A stretch of DNA of 44,627 nucleotides from CAVVEC01 sp963770485 (GTDB taxonomy: Bacteria; Acidobacteriota; Terriglobia; Terriglobales; Acidobacteriaceae): positions 1-44,627 of the forward strand of contig CAVYPX010000010.1 of the NCBI GenBank assembly GCA_963770485.1. Direction: 5' to 3'. The position numbers were made by a program, and so were the translations under genes. The notes beneath the pieces were generated by a model. That model searched no databases. It had not been told where the DNA came from and saw only the letters and a list, made by a program, of their open reading frames with translations. Shown here piece by piece: positions 18,191-26,865 of this stretch. Position 1 is the stretch's first letter; the number at the start of each line of letters is the position of its first letter.

Positions 18191-18964
18191 TTGGTGGCCA
18201 ACAAAGAAACTGAGCAGGAAGAAAAACCGCGTGAAACGACAGTCGAGTTTCTGGCTTCGCTGGCAGCCGTGCTGGTGACCGGCCTGTTTATCATTACGTT
18301 CATCGTCCAGGCCTTTGAGATTCCTTCCAGTTCGATGGAAAATACTCTGCTGATCGGGGATCACGTTTTCGTGAACCGGGAACAGTTTGCCCCCGCCAGC
18401 CGGTGGGTTGGTCCGCTGCTCCCCTATCGTCAGATACGACATGGCGACATTGTGGTGTTTCTTTCGCCGGCGGAACCCGGCCTTTATGTGGTTAAGCGCA
18501 TCATGGGCATTCCCGGGGACCGCATTCACTTGCGCGACGGCGCCGTGTATCGCAATGGTGAGAAGCTGAATGAGCCTTACGTGATTCACCAGGACGGCCA
18601 GATGGCATACAATCCGTATCGCGACAATTTCCCGTCGGTACCGCCTTCGGAGTACGATCAAGTTACTCCGGAATGGCAATTGCTTATCAAGCAGTACATT
18701 CAGGGAGAGGACCTGGTCGTGCCCAACGATAGTTACTTTGCGATGGGCGATAACCGCGACGTGAGTTTGGACAGCCGCTACTGGGGATTTGTCCCTAAGC
18801 AGAACGTGATTGGTCGGCCTATGTTCATCTACTGGTCGTTTGAGACGCCCGCCGGCCAATATATGGAGAAAGAGGTCAGCCAGCGGTTGGCGTTTCTGGC
18901 GCACGTAGTCATCCATTTCTTCGATGAAACTCGCTGGCGCCGCACGTTCAAGGCGGTGCGGTGA
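18191..18964 (+). CDS. lepB: Signal peptidase I (second, tandem paralogue)
   Basis: 257 residues, about 30 bases after the first copy. It has helix AAVLVTGLFIITFIVQAF, Ser48 in PSSSMENTL, Lys102 in YVVKRIMGIPGDRI and GDNRDVSLDSRYWGFVP, so both copies should be active. The start is TTG 18191 or GTG 18194. It is clearly similar to its neighbour over the whole length, so a tandem duplication followed by divergence is the simplest origin. Its stop overlaps the GTG start of the AsmA-like gene. Confidence 0.93.
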   Translation: MVANKETEQEEKPRETTVEFLASLAAVLVTGLFIITFIVQAFEIPSSSMENTLLIGDHVFVNREQFAPASRWVGPLLPYRQIRHGDIVVFLSPAEPGLYVVKRIMGIPGDRIHLRDGAVYRNGEKLNEPYVIHQDGQMAYNPYRDNFPSVPPSEYDQVTPEWQLLIKQYIQGEDLVVPNDSYFAMGDNRDVSLDSRYWGFVPKQNVIGRPMFIYWSFETPAGQYMEKEVSQRLAFLAHVVIHFFDETRWRRTFKAVR

Positions 18965-21489
18965 GATCTTTTCGATCCAGGCGCGCCGTTGTGACCCTGG
19001 GCATTCTCCTAGTAGGGCTTTTTCTGGTACGGCCAGGAGTAAATCGCCTGCGCGCTCGGATTGTCGGTTCCATAAGCCTCGCACTGGGACGCCCGGTGGA
19101 TGTGGCGTGGGTGAGTTTGAGGCTGCTGCCACGGCCCGGCTTTGATCTGCAGAACTTCGTGGTCCACGACGATCCGGCTTTCAGCGCTGAACCCATGCTG
19201 CGAGCTGAGGAGGTGACCGCGTCGTTGCGTGTGAGGTCTCTCCTGCGCGGGCGACTGGAGATTGCCCGCCTCAATCTCACTGAACCTAGTCTCAACCTCG
19301 TGCGCAACGCAGACGGGCACTGGAATCTTGAGAATCTTCTCGAACGAGCCGCCAAAATTCCGGTTGCCCCAACCCTTAAGGCAAAGACGGAGACACGACC
19401 GGGCTTCCCATACATTGAAGCCGATCGCGGCCGCATCAATTTCAAATTCGGAGCGGAAAAGAAGGCCTACGCGCTGACCGAGGCCGATTTCGCTTTGTGG
19501 CAGGACTCGGAAAATGTCTGGGGCATGCGTCTGAGAGCACAACCGGTGCGCACCGATTTTAATCTGAGCGACACCGGCATGGTGAGAATTAACGGGCTGT
19601 GGCAGAGGGCAGCAACCCTGCATGACACGCCCCTGCAGTTCAACTTACAGTGGGACCGAGCTCAACTCGGCCAGGTTAGCAAGCTGCTCTACGGTAACGA
19701 CAAGGGGTGGCGCGGAGCGATCAAGGTCTCCACAACGCTGGCCGGTACGCCGGGCGATCTTGCCGTGAATTTAGGAGCGACGGTTCAGGACTTCCGTCGC
19801 TATGACATCCTGGGCGGTGGCGAGCTGCGGCTGGCCGCACAGTGCAGCGGTCATTACACTTCCACCACCCAGATTCTCTCCCGTATTGCCTGCCGCGCTC
19901 CTGTCGGCGAAGGCAGGATCACGCTTGCTGGCAGCTTGAGCCTTCCCTTCGCATCTCGCGGCTACGATCTCTCGGTGACCGCTCACGATCTCCCCATCCA
20001 GTCACTGGCGGCTTTTCTACGCCACGTCAACGAAGGTATGCCCGATGATCTGGCGGCGACCGGTACGCTGAAAGCAGAGCTGGCATTCTGGCACGACCCG
20101 GAAGGGAAACTCGGGAACGGCTGGGAGGGCACCGGCGAGACCTCGGATTTCCGGCTCGAATCAACCTTGACCAATACTGAATTGCTGTTAGAAAAAATCC
20201 CGTTTTCCCTGTCCTCCGCCGCGGGTCTGTCCACGAAGTCGGCAAGCCGAGCTCAACCATTCGGTGCGCAACCTCCAGCCGGGGCTCATATCAACATCGG
20301 TCCGCTTAATTTGGCTTTGGGCAGGCCTGTGCCGACGCGGGTTGGCGGCTGGGTTTCGCGCTCGGGGTACGGGTTTTCGATCCAGGGCGACGCGCAGGTG
20401 CAACGGTTTCTCCAGGTCGTGCGGACATTCGGCATTGCTGCGCCCCAGTCCGCTGCTGAAGGACTCGCCAAGCTCGATCTGCAAATCGTTGGAAACTGGT
20501 CTGCGATCGGGCCACGGACGACGGGGAAGGTGCAACTGCACGCGATTCGCGACGAAGTACACGGCTTGAATGCTCCGCTAGAAATCACTGCAGCCAACCT
20601 CATCCTCACCCCAGATCGTATAAATGTGCAAAACGTTACGGCTTCCCTGGCGGGCACATTATGGCACGGTTCATTGGAGCTGCCGCGACAGTGCGCAGAG
20701 CCGGGTAGTTGTCCGGTACGCTTCGATCTCCATGCTGAGGAAATCTCGACCGATCGCATCAACCAGTTGCTGAATCCTCATGCCCATAGACAGCCCTGGT
20801 ATCACTTTCTTTCTGCTTCAAATCCGGGAACTCCGTATCCGCTGACCGTGAACGCAATCGGCAGTCTGACTGCGAACCAGGTACTGATTCATAGATTTGT
20901 GGCTGGCCGCATCTCGACGAGCGTGGAACTGAAGAATGGCAAGCTACGGCTCTACGGCTTGCGGGGAGATGTGCTCGGCGGCAGCCAGACGGGGGAATGG
21001 AGGGCCGACTTCACGGTCAAGCCGCCGCAGTACAGCGGAAGCGGCACGCTGGAGCGAGTTTCGCTCAGCCGGCTTGCCGACGCCATGAATGATGGCTGGA
21101 TCGCGGGCTCAGCCACGGCAACCTATCGCGTGACCGTTTCCGGTCTCAGCGCGGCGGAGTTGTTTAGCTCCGCCACTGGGGAATTCCAGATCGAGGTACG
21201 CGACGGCCTCCTACCCCACATCGCGCTGGCGGAAGGAACCGGACCCTTGCAGATGCGGCGTCTGACAGCGACATTGGGGTTGCGTGATGGCAAGTTTGAG
21301 ATTCAAGAAGGCAGATTAGAGGCCCCAGTTGGTGTCTATGAGGTAAGCGGCACGGCGTCTTTGGGACGCACTCTCGACGTAAAGTTGACGCGCGAAGGTG
21401 CCCCGGGCTTTAACATCACTGGCACGCTCACCGCGCCGCACGTCTCGCAGACTGCCGCCGCGGAGACGCGGGCTGCACTGAAACCGTAA
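18961..21489 (+). CDS. AsmA-like envelope protein
   Basis: 842 residues from a GTG whose bases overlap the upstream TGA (GTGA). A single N-terminal membrane helix (VVTLGILLVGLFLVRPGV) is followed by the AsmA pattern: GRPVDVAWVSLRLLPRPGFD, LRAEEVTASLRVRSLLRGRL and NADGHWNLENLLERA. The C-terminal third (GLRGDVLGGSQTGEWRADF, GTASLGRTLDVKLTREG) is the AsmA_2-type beta-rich region. Proteins of this family (AsmA, YhdP, TamB) are elongated periplasmic proteins involved in lipid transport to the outer membrane. Translational coupling to a signal peptidase is unusual. Confidence 0.85.
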   Translation: MRSFRSRRAVVTLGILLVGLFLVRPGVNRLRARIVGSISLALGRPVDVAWVSLRLLPRPGFDLQNFVVHDDPAFSAEPMLRAEEVTASLRVRSLLRGRLEIARLNLTEPSLNLVRNADGHWNLENLLERAAKIPVAPTLKAKTETRPGFPYIEADRGRINFKFGAEKKAYALTEADFALWQDSENVWGMRLRAQPVRTDFNLSDTGMVRINGLWQRAATLHDTPLQFNLQWDRAQLGQVSKLLYGNDKGWRGAIKVSTTLAGTPGDLAVNLGATVQDFRRYDILGGGELRLAAQCSGHYTSTTQILSRIACRAPVGEGRITLAGSLSLPFASRGYDLSVTAHDLPIQSLAAFLRHVNEGMPDDLAATGTLKAELAFWHDPEGKLGNGWEGTGETSDFRLESTLTNTELLLEKIPFSLSSAAGLSTKSASRAQPFGAQPPAGAHINIGPLNLALGRPVPTRVGGWVSRSGYGFSIQGDAQVQRFLQVVRTFGIAAPQSAAEGLAKLDLQIVGNWSAIGPRTTGKVQLHAIRDEVHGLNAPLEITAANLILTPDRINVQNVTASLAGTLWHGSLELPRQCAEPGSCPVRFDLHAEEISTDRINQLLNPHAHRQPWYHFLSASNPGTPYPLTVNAIGSLTANQVLIHRFVAGRISTSVELKNGKLRLYGLRGDVLGGSQTGEWRADFTVKPPQYSGSGTLERVSLSRLADAMNDGWIAGSATATYRVTVSGLSAAELFSSATGEFQIEVRDGLLPHIALAEGTGPLQMRRLTATLGLRDGKFEIQEGRLEAPVGVYEVSGTASLGRTLDVKLTREGAPGFNITGTLTAPHVSQTAAAETRAALKP

Positions 21490-21682
21490 TGTTCTGGGAT
21501 AAGGCGACAGAGCCCGCGGAATAAACGGGACAGACGTTGGGCAGCCCTGCGCCTTTGCGGTCATAGACGTAGCCGATGGGGAGCAGCAGCCCGCCGCCAA
21601 TGGCGAAGCCCGGAATCGCGCCCAGCGCGCCGCCACGGAGCAGCCAGTCGTCCATCACGACCAGCCATCCGACGCCGACCAT
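21428..21682 (-). CDS. Possible small membrane protein, antisense to the asmA 3' end
   Basis: 84 residues with one likely membrane segment (GALGAIPGFAIGGGLLLPIG). The first 60 residues look protein-like and the last 20 are Arg-rich. The last 62 bases overlap the AsmA-like gene on the other strand. The ribosome-binding site is poor. It could equally be a chance frame or the 3' part of a gene shifted into a neighbouring frame further right. Confidence 0.25.
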   Translation of the reverse strand: MVGVGWLVVMDDWLLRGGALGAIPGFAIGGGLLLPIGYVYDRKGAGLPNVCPVYSAGSVALSQNITVSVQPASPRRQSARRAAR

Positions 21683-22029
21683 GGTGGGTGCCCCATCCCA
21701 GGGCGAAGTAGTCCACGACGCGGAGTTTGCGGGCGTGAGTGATCACGCGAGTGGCGCGAATTATAAAACATTGCTCCTGGTGCCGAGAGTTCATGGGTGG
21801 TCCTATATTTTCAGACTCTCGACTGCCTCTTGCTTTGCGGACTTTGCGGGTTTTCGTTGCGCGCTTTGCGGTGAAAGATTTTGACCGCAAAGACGCCAGG
21901 GATTCGCAAAAAGGCGCAAAGAAAAAGGATCGGACAAACTCAAGCGGCCCTACCACCAGCGTCGCTCCGACGGCCCTCCCCGGCGGATATGCTATGTTTT
22001 ACGTTCCCCCAAATACATGCGAGGCGTTT
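21490..22029. other. Intergenic region with repeats
   Basis: No certain gene in these 540 bases apart from the doubtful small leftward frame. It contains GGTGCCCCATCCC (near 21688), similar to a phrase near 13681, and a palindrome CTTTGCGG (21864-21871)/CCGCAAAG (21885-21892) followed by further GCAAAAAGGCGCAAAG copies. Confidence 0.5.
21864..21892. repeat. CTTTGCGG/CCGCAAAG hairpin
   Basis: A perfect 8-bp stem with a 13-base A/T-rich loop, embedded in several imperfect copies of TTTGCG/CGCAAA on both sides (about 21835-21925). Confidence 0.45.
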
Positions 22030-22842
22030 ATGCCGCGATACGAATATCGTCTTCTGAATCCGACTCCACCGGCCGAGAAGGTCTTCCTGGCGTGGGTTGA
22101 CCACCTCGATCAGGAGTTCATGCATCGCGATCCTGAGCACCGCAGCAAAGTGGTTCGCAACGCGCTTCACGAGCTTTATCTGGGACGCCCTTATATGGCG
22201 CCCAATCCTGGCAACCCGTTGGCGGAACAGGCCCTGATTCACTCCTTCGACCCGCGCAATGCCACGCTCGAACCGGAGTCCTACGGAGACGTTGATGTCA
22301 CCAAGTACAACGAGCGCAAGCCGCTGATCTGGTTTTGGATGATGTACGACCGCTCGCCCGTGGGCCTGAACCACTGGCTCGGACACCGCATGCGAGCCAT
22401 GCTTGCCGGCCACGTCTTCAAATACTGCGGCAAGAATGTGAAGATTTTCCACGGAGTCGAATTTTCCTTCGGCTACAACCTGACGGTGGAAGACAACTGC
22501 ACGATCCACAAATATGTTCTGCTGGATGATCGCGGCGAAATTATCATCCATGAGGGGTCGTCGATTTCCGATTACGCCAATATTTATTCTCACGCGCACG
22601 ATCTGAACGACGGCATGATTGTGACCAATCACAAGACGGAGATTGGTCCCAAGGCGCGCATTACTTACCACGCCACCGTGCTCAGCGGGGTGAAGGTTGG
22701 CGAGCACGGTATGGTGGGCTCGATGGGCGTGGCATCCAAGGACGTGCAACCCTTCCACATCGTTGGCGGGGTCCCGGCCAAGCCGGTCAAGGTGAAGCCG
22801 ATTGCTCCGGAGGAACTGCGCAGGGCCTTCGAAAACCGGTAG
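22030..22842 (+). CDS. Left-handed beta-helix (hexapeptide) acyltransferase
   Basis: 270 residues from ATG 22030, chosen because GAGG lies just upstream; ATG 21994 is an alternative. From about residue 130 the sequence shows hexapeptide-repeat character (FKYCGKNVKIFHGVEFSFGY, VEDNCTIHKYVLLDDRGEII) and ends with the maltose/galactoside O-acetyltransferase style SGVKVGEHGMVGSMGVASKD and HIVGGVPAKPVKVK. It should transfer an acetyl or other acyl group to a sugar or similar acceptor. The N-terminal 120 residues are not from a family I recognise. It stands alone among housekeeping genes. Confidence 0.82.
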   Translation: MPRYEYRLLNPTPPAEKVFLAWVDHLDQEFMHRDPEHRSKVVRNALHELYLGRPYMAPNPGNPLAEQALIHSFDPRNATLEPESYGDVDVTKYNERKPLIWFWMMYDRSPVGLNHWLGHRMRAMLAGHVFKYCGKNVKIFHGVEFSFGYNLTVEDNCTIHKYVLLDDRGEIIIHEGSSISDYANIYSHAHDLNDGMIVTNHKTEIGPKARITYHATVLSGVKVGEHGMVGSMGVASKDVQPFHIVGGVPAKPVKVKPIAPEELRRAFENR

Positions 22843-22926
22843 AAGATCTGATCCAGGAAGGAATCGAAGTTGGCTACTCTGGCCGGGTGCGCCGGTCTGC
22901 CATGTTAGTATCGAATCCGAGACCTG

Positions 22927-23604
22927 ATGACCCTGCAGACGGTTGACATTCTGTTCCAAGTGATCGCATTTCTGTTCGCGATCAGCGTTCATGAGTCGGC
23001 ACACGCCTGGACCGCCAACCGCCGTGGCGATCCGACCGCGCGCATGTTAGGGCGGATTTCGCTCAATCCCATTCGCCATATCGATCCCGTCGGCACCGTG
23101 GTCCTGCCTCTGATTGCCATGTTGACGCACCTTCCAGTCATCGGTTGGGCCAAGCCGACTCCAGTCGATCCGCGCAATTTCAAGAATCCCGTGCTGGATG
23201 ACATTCTGACCGCGGTAGCTGGACCCGTCAGCAATTTCATAGTGGCCACCGGCGCCACAATTCTGCTGGGCGTGATTGCTGTGGCCGCACCCGGTGGCCG
23301 GATGATCGTTCAGGGCACGTTACGGGGCTTTCCCATGGGCAGCTCTCCGATGGTGCCGGTCAGCTTGCTGCTTTACGCATTCCTGGAGATCAACGTTTTG
23401 CTTGCGGTGTTCAATCTGATTCCCGTCCCGCCGCTGGATGGCAGTCATGTGCTGCGGCATTTTCTGTCCGACCGAGTGCGGCAGGTTTATGACACGGTTG
23501 GGATTTTCGGATTGATGGCGCTGGTATTTTTTGGCGGGAATTTTTTGTGGGCCGTAATTCGTCCGGTGCTGCAGCTCTACACTTCAATTCTAACGAGAAT
23601 CTGA
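22927..23604 (+). CDS. M50 (site-2 protease family) membrane metallopeptidase
   Basis: 225 residues, four to six membrane segments. The zinc motif HESAH lies at residues 22-26 and the third ligand Asp171 in NLIPVPPLDGSHVL. The short form without PDZ domain matches the Rip-like group next to trpS in many genomes. It would cut substrates within the membrane; the substrate is not evident. Its stop overlaps the trpS start (TGATG). Confidence 0.9.
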   Translation: MTLQTVDILFQVIAFLFAISVHESAHAWTANRRGDPTARMLGRISLNPIRHIDPVGTVVLPLIAMLTHLPVIGWAKPTPVDPRNFKNPVLDDILTAVAGPVSNFIVATGATILLGVIAVAAPGGRMIVQGTLRGFPMGSSPMVPVSLLLYAFLEINVLLAVFNLIPVPPLDGSHVLRHFLSDRVRQVYDTVGIFGLMALVFFGGNFLWAVIRPVLQLYTSILTRI

Positions 23605-24659
23605 TGCCTCCTGGATCCAATTATCCTTCATCCGATGGCCGCAAACGCGTGCTCAGCGGTATGCGCTCCACCGGCAAATTGCATCTGGGAAATTTTGTCG
23701 GCGCACTGCAAAACTGGGTCAACATGCAGGACAAGTACGAATGTTTTTTCTTCGTGGCGGACTGGCATGCGCTTACCACCGACTATGCCGACACGTCACG
23801 AATAAAAGAGAACTCGGTGGAAGTCCTGCTCGACTGGCTGGCCGCCGGGCTTGATCCTGAGCGCTGCGTGATGTTCATCCAGTCGCACGTCCCGCAACAT
23901 GCCGAACTGCATCTGCTGTTTTCCATGATCACGCCGCTGGGCTGGCTGGAGCGCGTGCCCACCTACAAAGAGCAGCGCGAGAACATCACTGAGAAAGATT
24001 TGAGCACGTACGGATTTCTGGGTTATCCCGTGCTCCAGGCGGCAGACATACTCATCTACAAAGGCGATTTTGTTCCGGTCGGCGAAGATCAAGTGCCGCA
24101 CGTGGAACTGACGCGGGAAATCGCGCGGCGCTTTAACGGGTTCTACAAGATCGATGGCCGTGAAGTTTTCCCTGAGCCGCAGCCCCTCCTGACCCCTGCC
24201 GCAAAGCTGCCGGGAACCGACGGCCGCAAGATGTCAAAGTCGTACGGAAACACCATCATGCTCACCGATCCGGAAGCTGTGGTGCGGCAGAAGTTGAAAA
24301 CCATGGTGACCGATCCGGCCCGTATTCGCCGCACTGACAAAGGCAATCCCGACGTTTGCCCCGTGGGAGACTTGCACAAGATTTTCAGCAGCGCCGCCAC
24401 CATGGAAAAGGTCAACGACGGCTGCCGGTCGGCGGGTATCGGGTGCATCGAGTGCAAGGGCTGGGCTGCCGATGCCCTAGTTAGTATCTTGAATCCCATG
24501 CAGGAACGCCGCAAAAAATACGAGGACAACCCGCGCCTGGCTTGGGATATTCTGGAGGCAGGCTCGGGGCAGGCAGGCAAGGTTGCGTCCGCCACTATGG
24601 ACGAAGTGCGAGAAGCAATGGGCATGTCGCTGGGGCACGGGGCCCCTGCGCGAAAATAG
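23604..24659 (+). CDS. trpS: Tryptophan-tRNA ligase
   Basis: 351 residues, class I aminoacyl-tRNA synthetase. The HIGH motif is TGKLHLGN (24-30) and the KMSKS motif is present as DGRKMSKSYGN. Other family signatures are FFVADWHALTTDY, YPVLQAADILIYKGDFVPVG and QVPHVELTREIARRFN. The start at 23604 overlaps the stop of the M50 gene. Confidence 0.96.
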   Translation: MPPGSNYPSSDGRKRVLSGMRSTGKLHLGNFVGALQNWVNMQDKYECFFFVADWHALTTDYADTSRIKENSVEVLLDWLAAGLDPERCVMFIQSHVPQHAELHLLFSMITPLGWLERVPTYKEQRENITEKDLSTYGFLGYPVLQAADILIYKGDFVPVGEDQVPHVELTREIARRFNGFYKIDGREVFPEPQPLLTPAAKLPGTDGRKMSKSYGNTIMLTDPEAVVRQKLKTMVTDPARIRRTDKGNPDVCPVGDLHKIFSSAATMEKVNDGCRSAGIGCIECKGWAADALVSILNPMQERRKKYEDNPRLAWDILEAGSGQAGKVASATMDEVREAMGMSLGHGAPARK

Positions 24660-24669
24660 AATCCACGCA

Positions 24670-25548
24670 TTGACAATCGAATCCCATCCCGTATCTGGCA
24701 CCTCGGCGTTGAAGATTGAAGCCACAGCGCCGCAGCCGCAGCTCGTTTCTGAACATGGTCCCCCGCAGCAGCAAAGCGACTTTCCGTTTGCCGTGAGTGT
24801 TGCCAACGTCTACGAAGGTCCGCTTGACCTGCTGCTTGATCTCATTCGCAAGCAAGACATTGACATCTACGACATTCCGATCGCTCGCATCACGGCCCAG
24901 TATCTGGCGTACGTCGAGAGGCTGCGCGAGCTCGACGTGAACGTGGCCGCTGAGTTCATCTACATGGCCGCCGTGCTGATTCACATCAAATCGAAGATGC
25001 TGCTGCCGCGCGATCCCGCCGCAGCTTCCGAAGCGGAAGACGATCCGCGGGCCGAGTTGGTGAACCGCCTGATCGAGCATGAGAAATTCAAGTCCGCCGC
25101 CCAAATGCTCCTGCAGAAGCAGCAGATCGAAGACGCTGTCTGGTCGAATCCCGCGATCAAAGAATTTATGGAGGCCGAAGGAACCGAACCGGAGATCGCG
25201 GCCGAGATCATTGATCTGGTAAAAACCTTTCAGCAGGTGCTGGATCGTGCGCGCAACCGGCCGATGATCCAGGTGGACGAAGAAACTGTTACGGTCGGCA
25301 AGATGATCGATTACTTGCGACAGCGGCTGGAGCTGGAAGATCGGCCGATCCGACTAAAGCAGCTTCTGCGCAACATTGAGTCGCGGCAGGCGCTGGTCTG
25401 CATGTTTTTGGCGCTGCTGGAGCTGGTGCGCCTGCAGGCCATCCAACTCCGCCAGGACCGCTTGTTCGGCGAGATCTTGCTGCGCAAGCATGTAGGATTC
25501 GAAGCTGTCATGGCGGAGCACGCAGCCGTGCGCGACGACTGGCGATGA
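24670..25548 (+). CDS. scpA: Segregation and condensation protein A (kleisin)
   Basis: 292 residues if it begins at TTG 24670, just after trpS; the frame is open further upstream but that part overlaps trpS. Homology begins at FAVSVANVYEGPLDLLLDLI and continues through DIDIYDIPIARITAQYL, AAEFIYMAAVLIHIKSKMLL and the C-terminal winged helix (FLALLELVRLQAIQLRQD). ScpA bridges the two heads of the SMC dimer and recruits ScpB. It is followed at once by scpB. A parS-like site, where ParB would load SMC, lies 12 kb to the left. Confidence 0.93.
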   Translation: MTIESHPVSGTSALKIEATAPQPQLVSEHGPPQQQSDFPFAVSVANVYEGPLDLLLDLIRKQDIDIYDIPIARITAQYLAYVERLRELDVNVAAEFIYMAAVLIHIKSKMLLPRDPAAASEAEDDPRAELVNRLIEHEKFKSAAQMLLQKQQIEDAVWSNPAIKEFMEAEGTEPEIAAEIIDLVKTFQQVLDRARNRPMIQVDEETVTVGKMIDYLRQRLELEDRPIRLKQLLRNIESRQALVCMFLALLELVRLQAIQLRQDRLFGEILLRKHVGFEAVMAEHAAVRDDWR

Positions 25549-25593
25549 CGGTCTGTGATTTGGCATTGGAGGGAAACGAATCGCGATTGCAAC

Positions 25594-26307
25594 ATGAGCC
25601 TTAAAGCAAAACTCGAAGCCATCATTTACGCGGCCGAAACGCCGGTCACGCTGGATCACATTCTCCAGTTGCTCAAGGATGCTCCCGAGCTTGAAAGTGC
25701 TGCGGACGGCACGCAAGTCAAACTCCGAGTGCGGGCGGCGCTTGAGGAATTGATCGTGGATTATTATTCGCTCGATCATGGCATCGAAATCCGTCAGGTT
25801 GCCGGCGGCTACCGCATGTCCACCAAGCCTGAGCATCACGACCTGGTGCGCGCCTTCGCCAAGAGCTTGAAACCGCCCGTTCGCCTCTCGCTGCCTGCTC
25901 TGGAAACGTTGGCGGTGATCGCGTACAAGCAGCCTGTCACCGTGCCCGAGATCAGCGAGATTCGCGGCGTGGATTCAAGCGGAGTCATCGCGACGCTGCT
26001 CGACCGCAAGCTGATCACAACTGCTGGCCGGAAAGCCGTCATCGGACGCCCCATCCTTTACAAAACCACAAAAGAATTTCTAATGCGCTTTGGCTTGAAG
26101 GATGTCGGCGAGTTGCCCAGCATGGAGGAATTCGAAAAGCTGGTGGCGGAATCGTTCCAGAGCGACTTGCTGCCAGTCGAGGACCAAGCTTCGAGCCGGC
26201 AGGTTTCGCCGAAATCCGAAGCTGCGGAGCCGGAAGTTCAAGTAACCCCTGAAGAGGATGAAGCGACGGAGCGTGTGGAAAACATAGCGCGCGACGGGGC
26301 GGCGTAG
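25594..26307 (+). CDS. scpB: Segregation and condensation protein B
   Basis: 237 residues. Start ATG 25594 (MSLKAKLEAIIYAAE). It contains the two winged-helix domains of ScpB, with RLSLPALETLAVIAYKQPVT, RGVDSSGVIATLLDRKLI and GRPILYKTTKEFLMRFGL. The tail after residue 190 is acidic and low-complexity. A ScpB dimer binds ScpA in the condensin complex. Confidence 0.95.
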   Translation: MSLKAKLEAIIYAAETPVTLDHILQLLKDAPELESAADGTQVKLRVRAALEELIVDYYSLDHGIEIRQVAGGYRMSTKPEHHDLVRAFAKSLKPPVRLSLPALETLAVIAYKQPVTVPEISEIRGVDSSGVIATLLDRKLITTAGRKAVIGRPILYKTTKEFLMRFGLKDVGELPSMEEFEKLVAESFQSDLLPVEDQASSRQVSPKSEAAEPEVQVTPEEDEATERVENIARDGAA

Positions 26308-26345
26308 TCAGCGGTTAGACCCCAATCAGAGGAGGAATCCACAAA

Positions 26346-26810
26346 ATGTCTGTAATCGAGGAATCGAAAGCGGCCGCCACCGCATTTGAATGCGTCACCC
26401 CGATTTTACGGGTTCGAAGCCTTTCGGCCAGCACCGAGTACTACGTGCGAGTACTCGGGTTCAAAGTGGATTGGCAAGAGCCGGGGATTATGGCGTCGGT
26501 GTCAAGGGGGAGTTGCCACATCATGTTGTGCGAGGGTGATCAGGGAAATCCCGGAACCTGGGTCTGGATCGGTGTAGAGGACATAGAACCTCTCTTCCAG
26601 GAGTACACCAGCAAGGGAGCCAAAGTCCGGCACCTGCCGACCAACTACGAATGGGCGTACGAAATGCAGATCGAAGATCCCGATGGCAACGTTCTCCGGC
26701 TCGGCTCAGATACAAAGAGCGATCAGCCCTTCGGTGAATGGCGCGACATGCGCGGCGATGTCTGGGTGAAGTCTCCTGCTGGCGGATGGACACGGATCGA
26801 ACGCAGCTAG
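26346..26810 (+). CDS. VOC superfamily protein (glyoxalase/bleomycin-resistance fold)
   Basis: 154 residues with a strong AGGAGG site. Two beta-alpha-beta-beta-beta modules are visible: TPILRVRSLSASTEYYVRVL with GFKVDW, and WIGVEDIEPLFQEYTSKGA with MQIEDPDGNVLRLGSD. Members are metal-dependent lyases or dioxygenases or bind drugs; the reaction cannot be told here. It is inserted between scpB and rluB. Confidence 0.85.
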   Translation: MSVIEESKAAATAFECVTPILRVRSLSASTEYYVRVLGFKVDWQEPGIMASVSRGSCHIMLCEGDQGNPGTWVWIGVEDIEPLFQEYTSKGAKVRHLPTNYEWAYEMQIEDPDGNVLRLGSDTKSDQPFGEWRDMRGDVWVKSPAGGWTRIERS

Positions 26811-26865
26811 CTCGGTTGCCATTTGCCAGTGTCTTGGTTGTTTGCACTGTTTGTGTTGACCTGCC

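Noticed and set aside
24095..24110. Second possible parS (GCACGTGGAAC)
   Set aside because: Only one half-site matches and it lies within trpS codons. Other CACGTG cores (3655, 6313, 11660, 27480) also lack matching arms.
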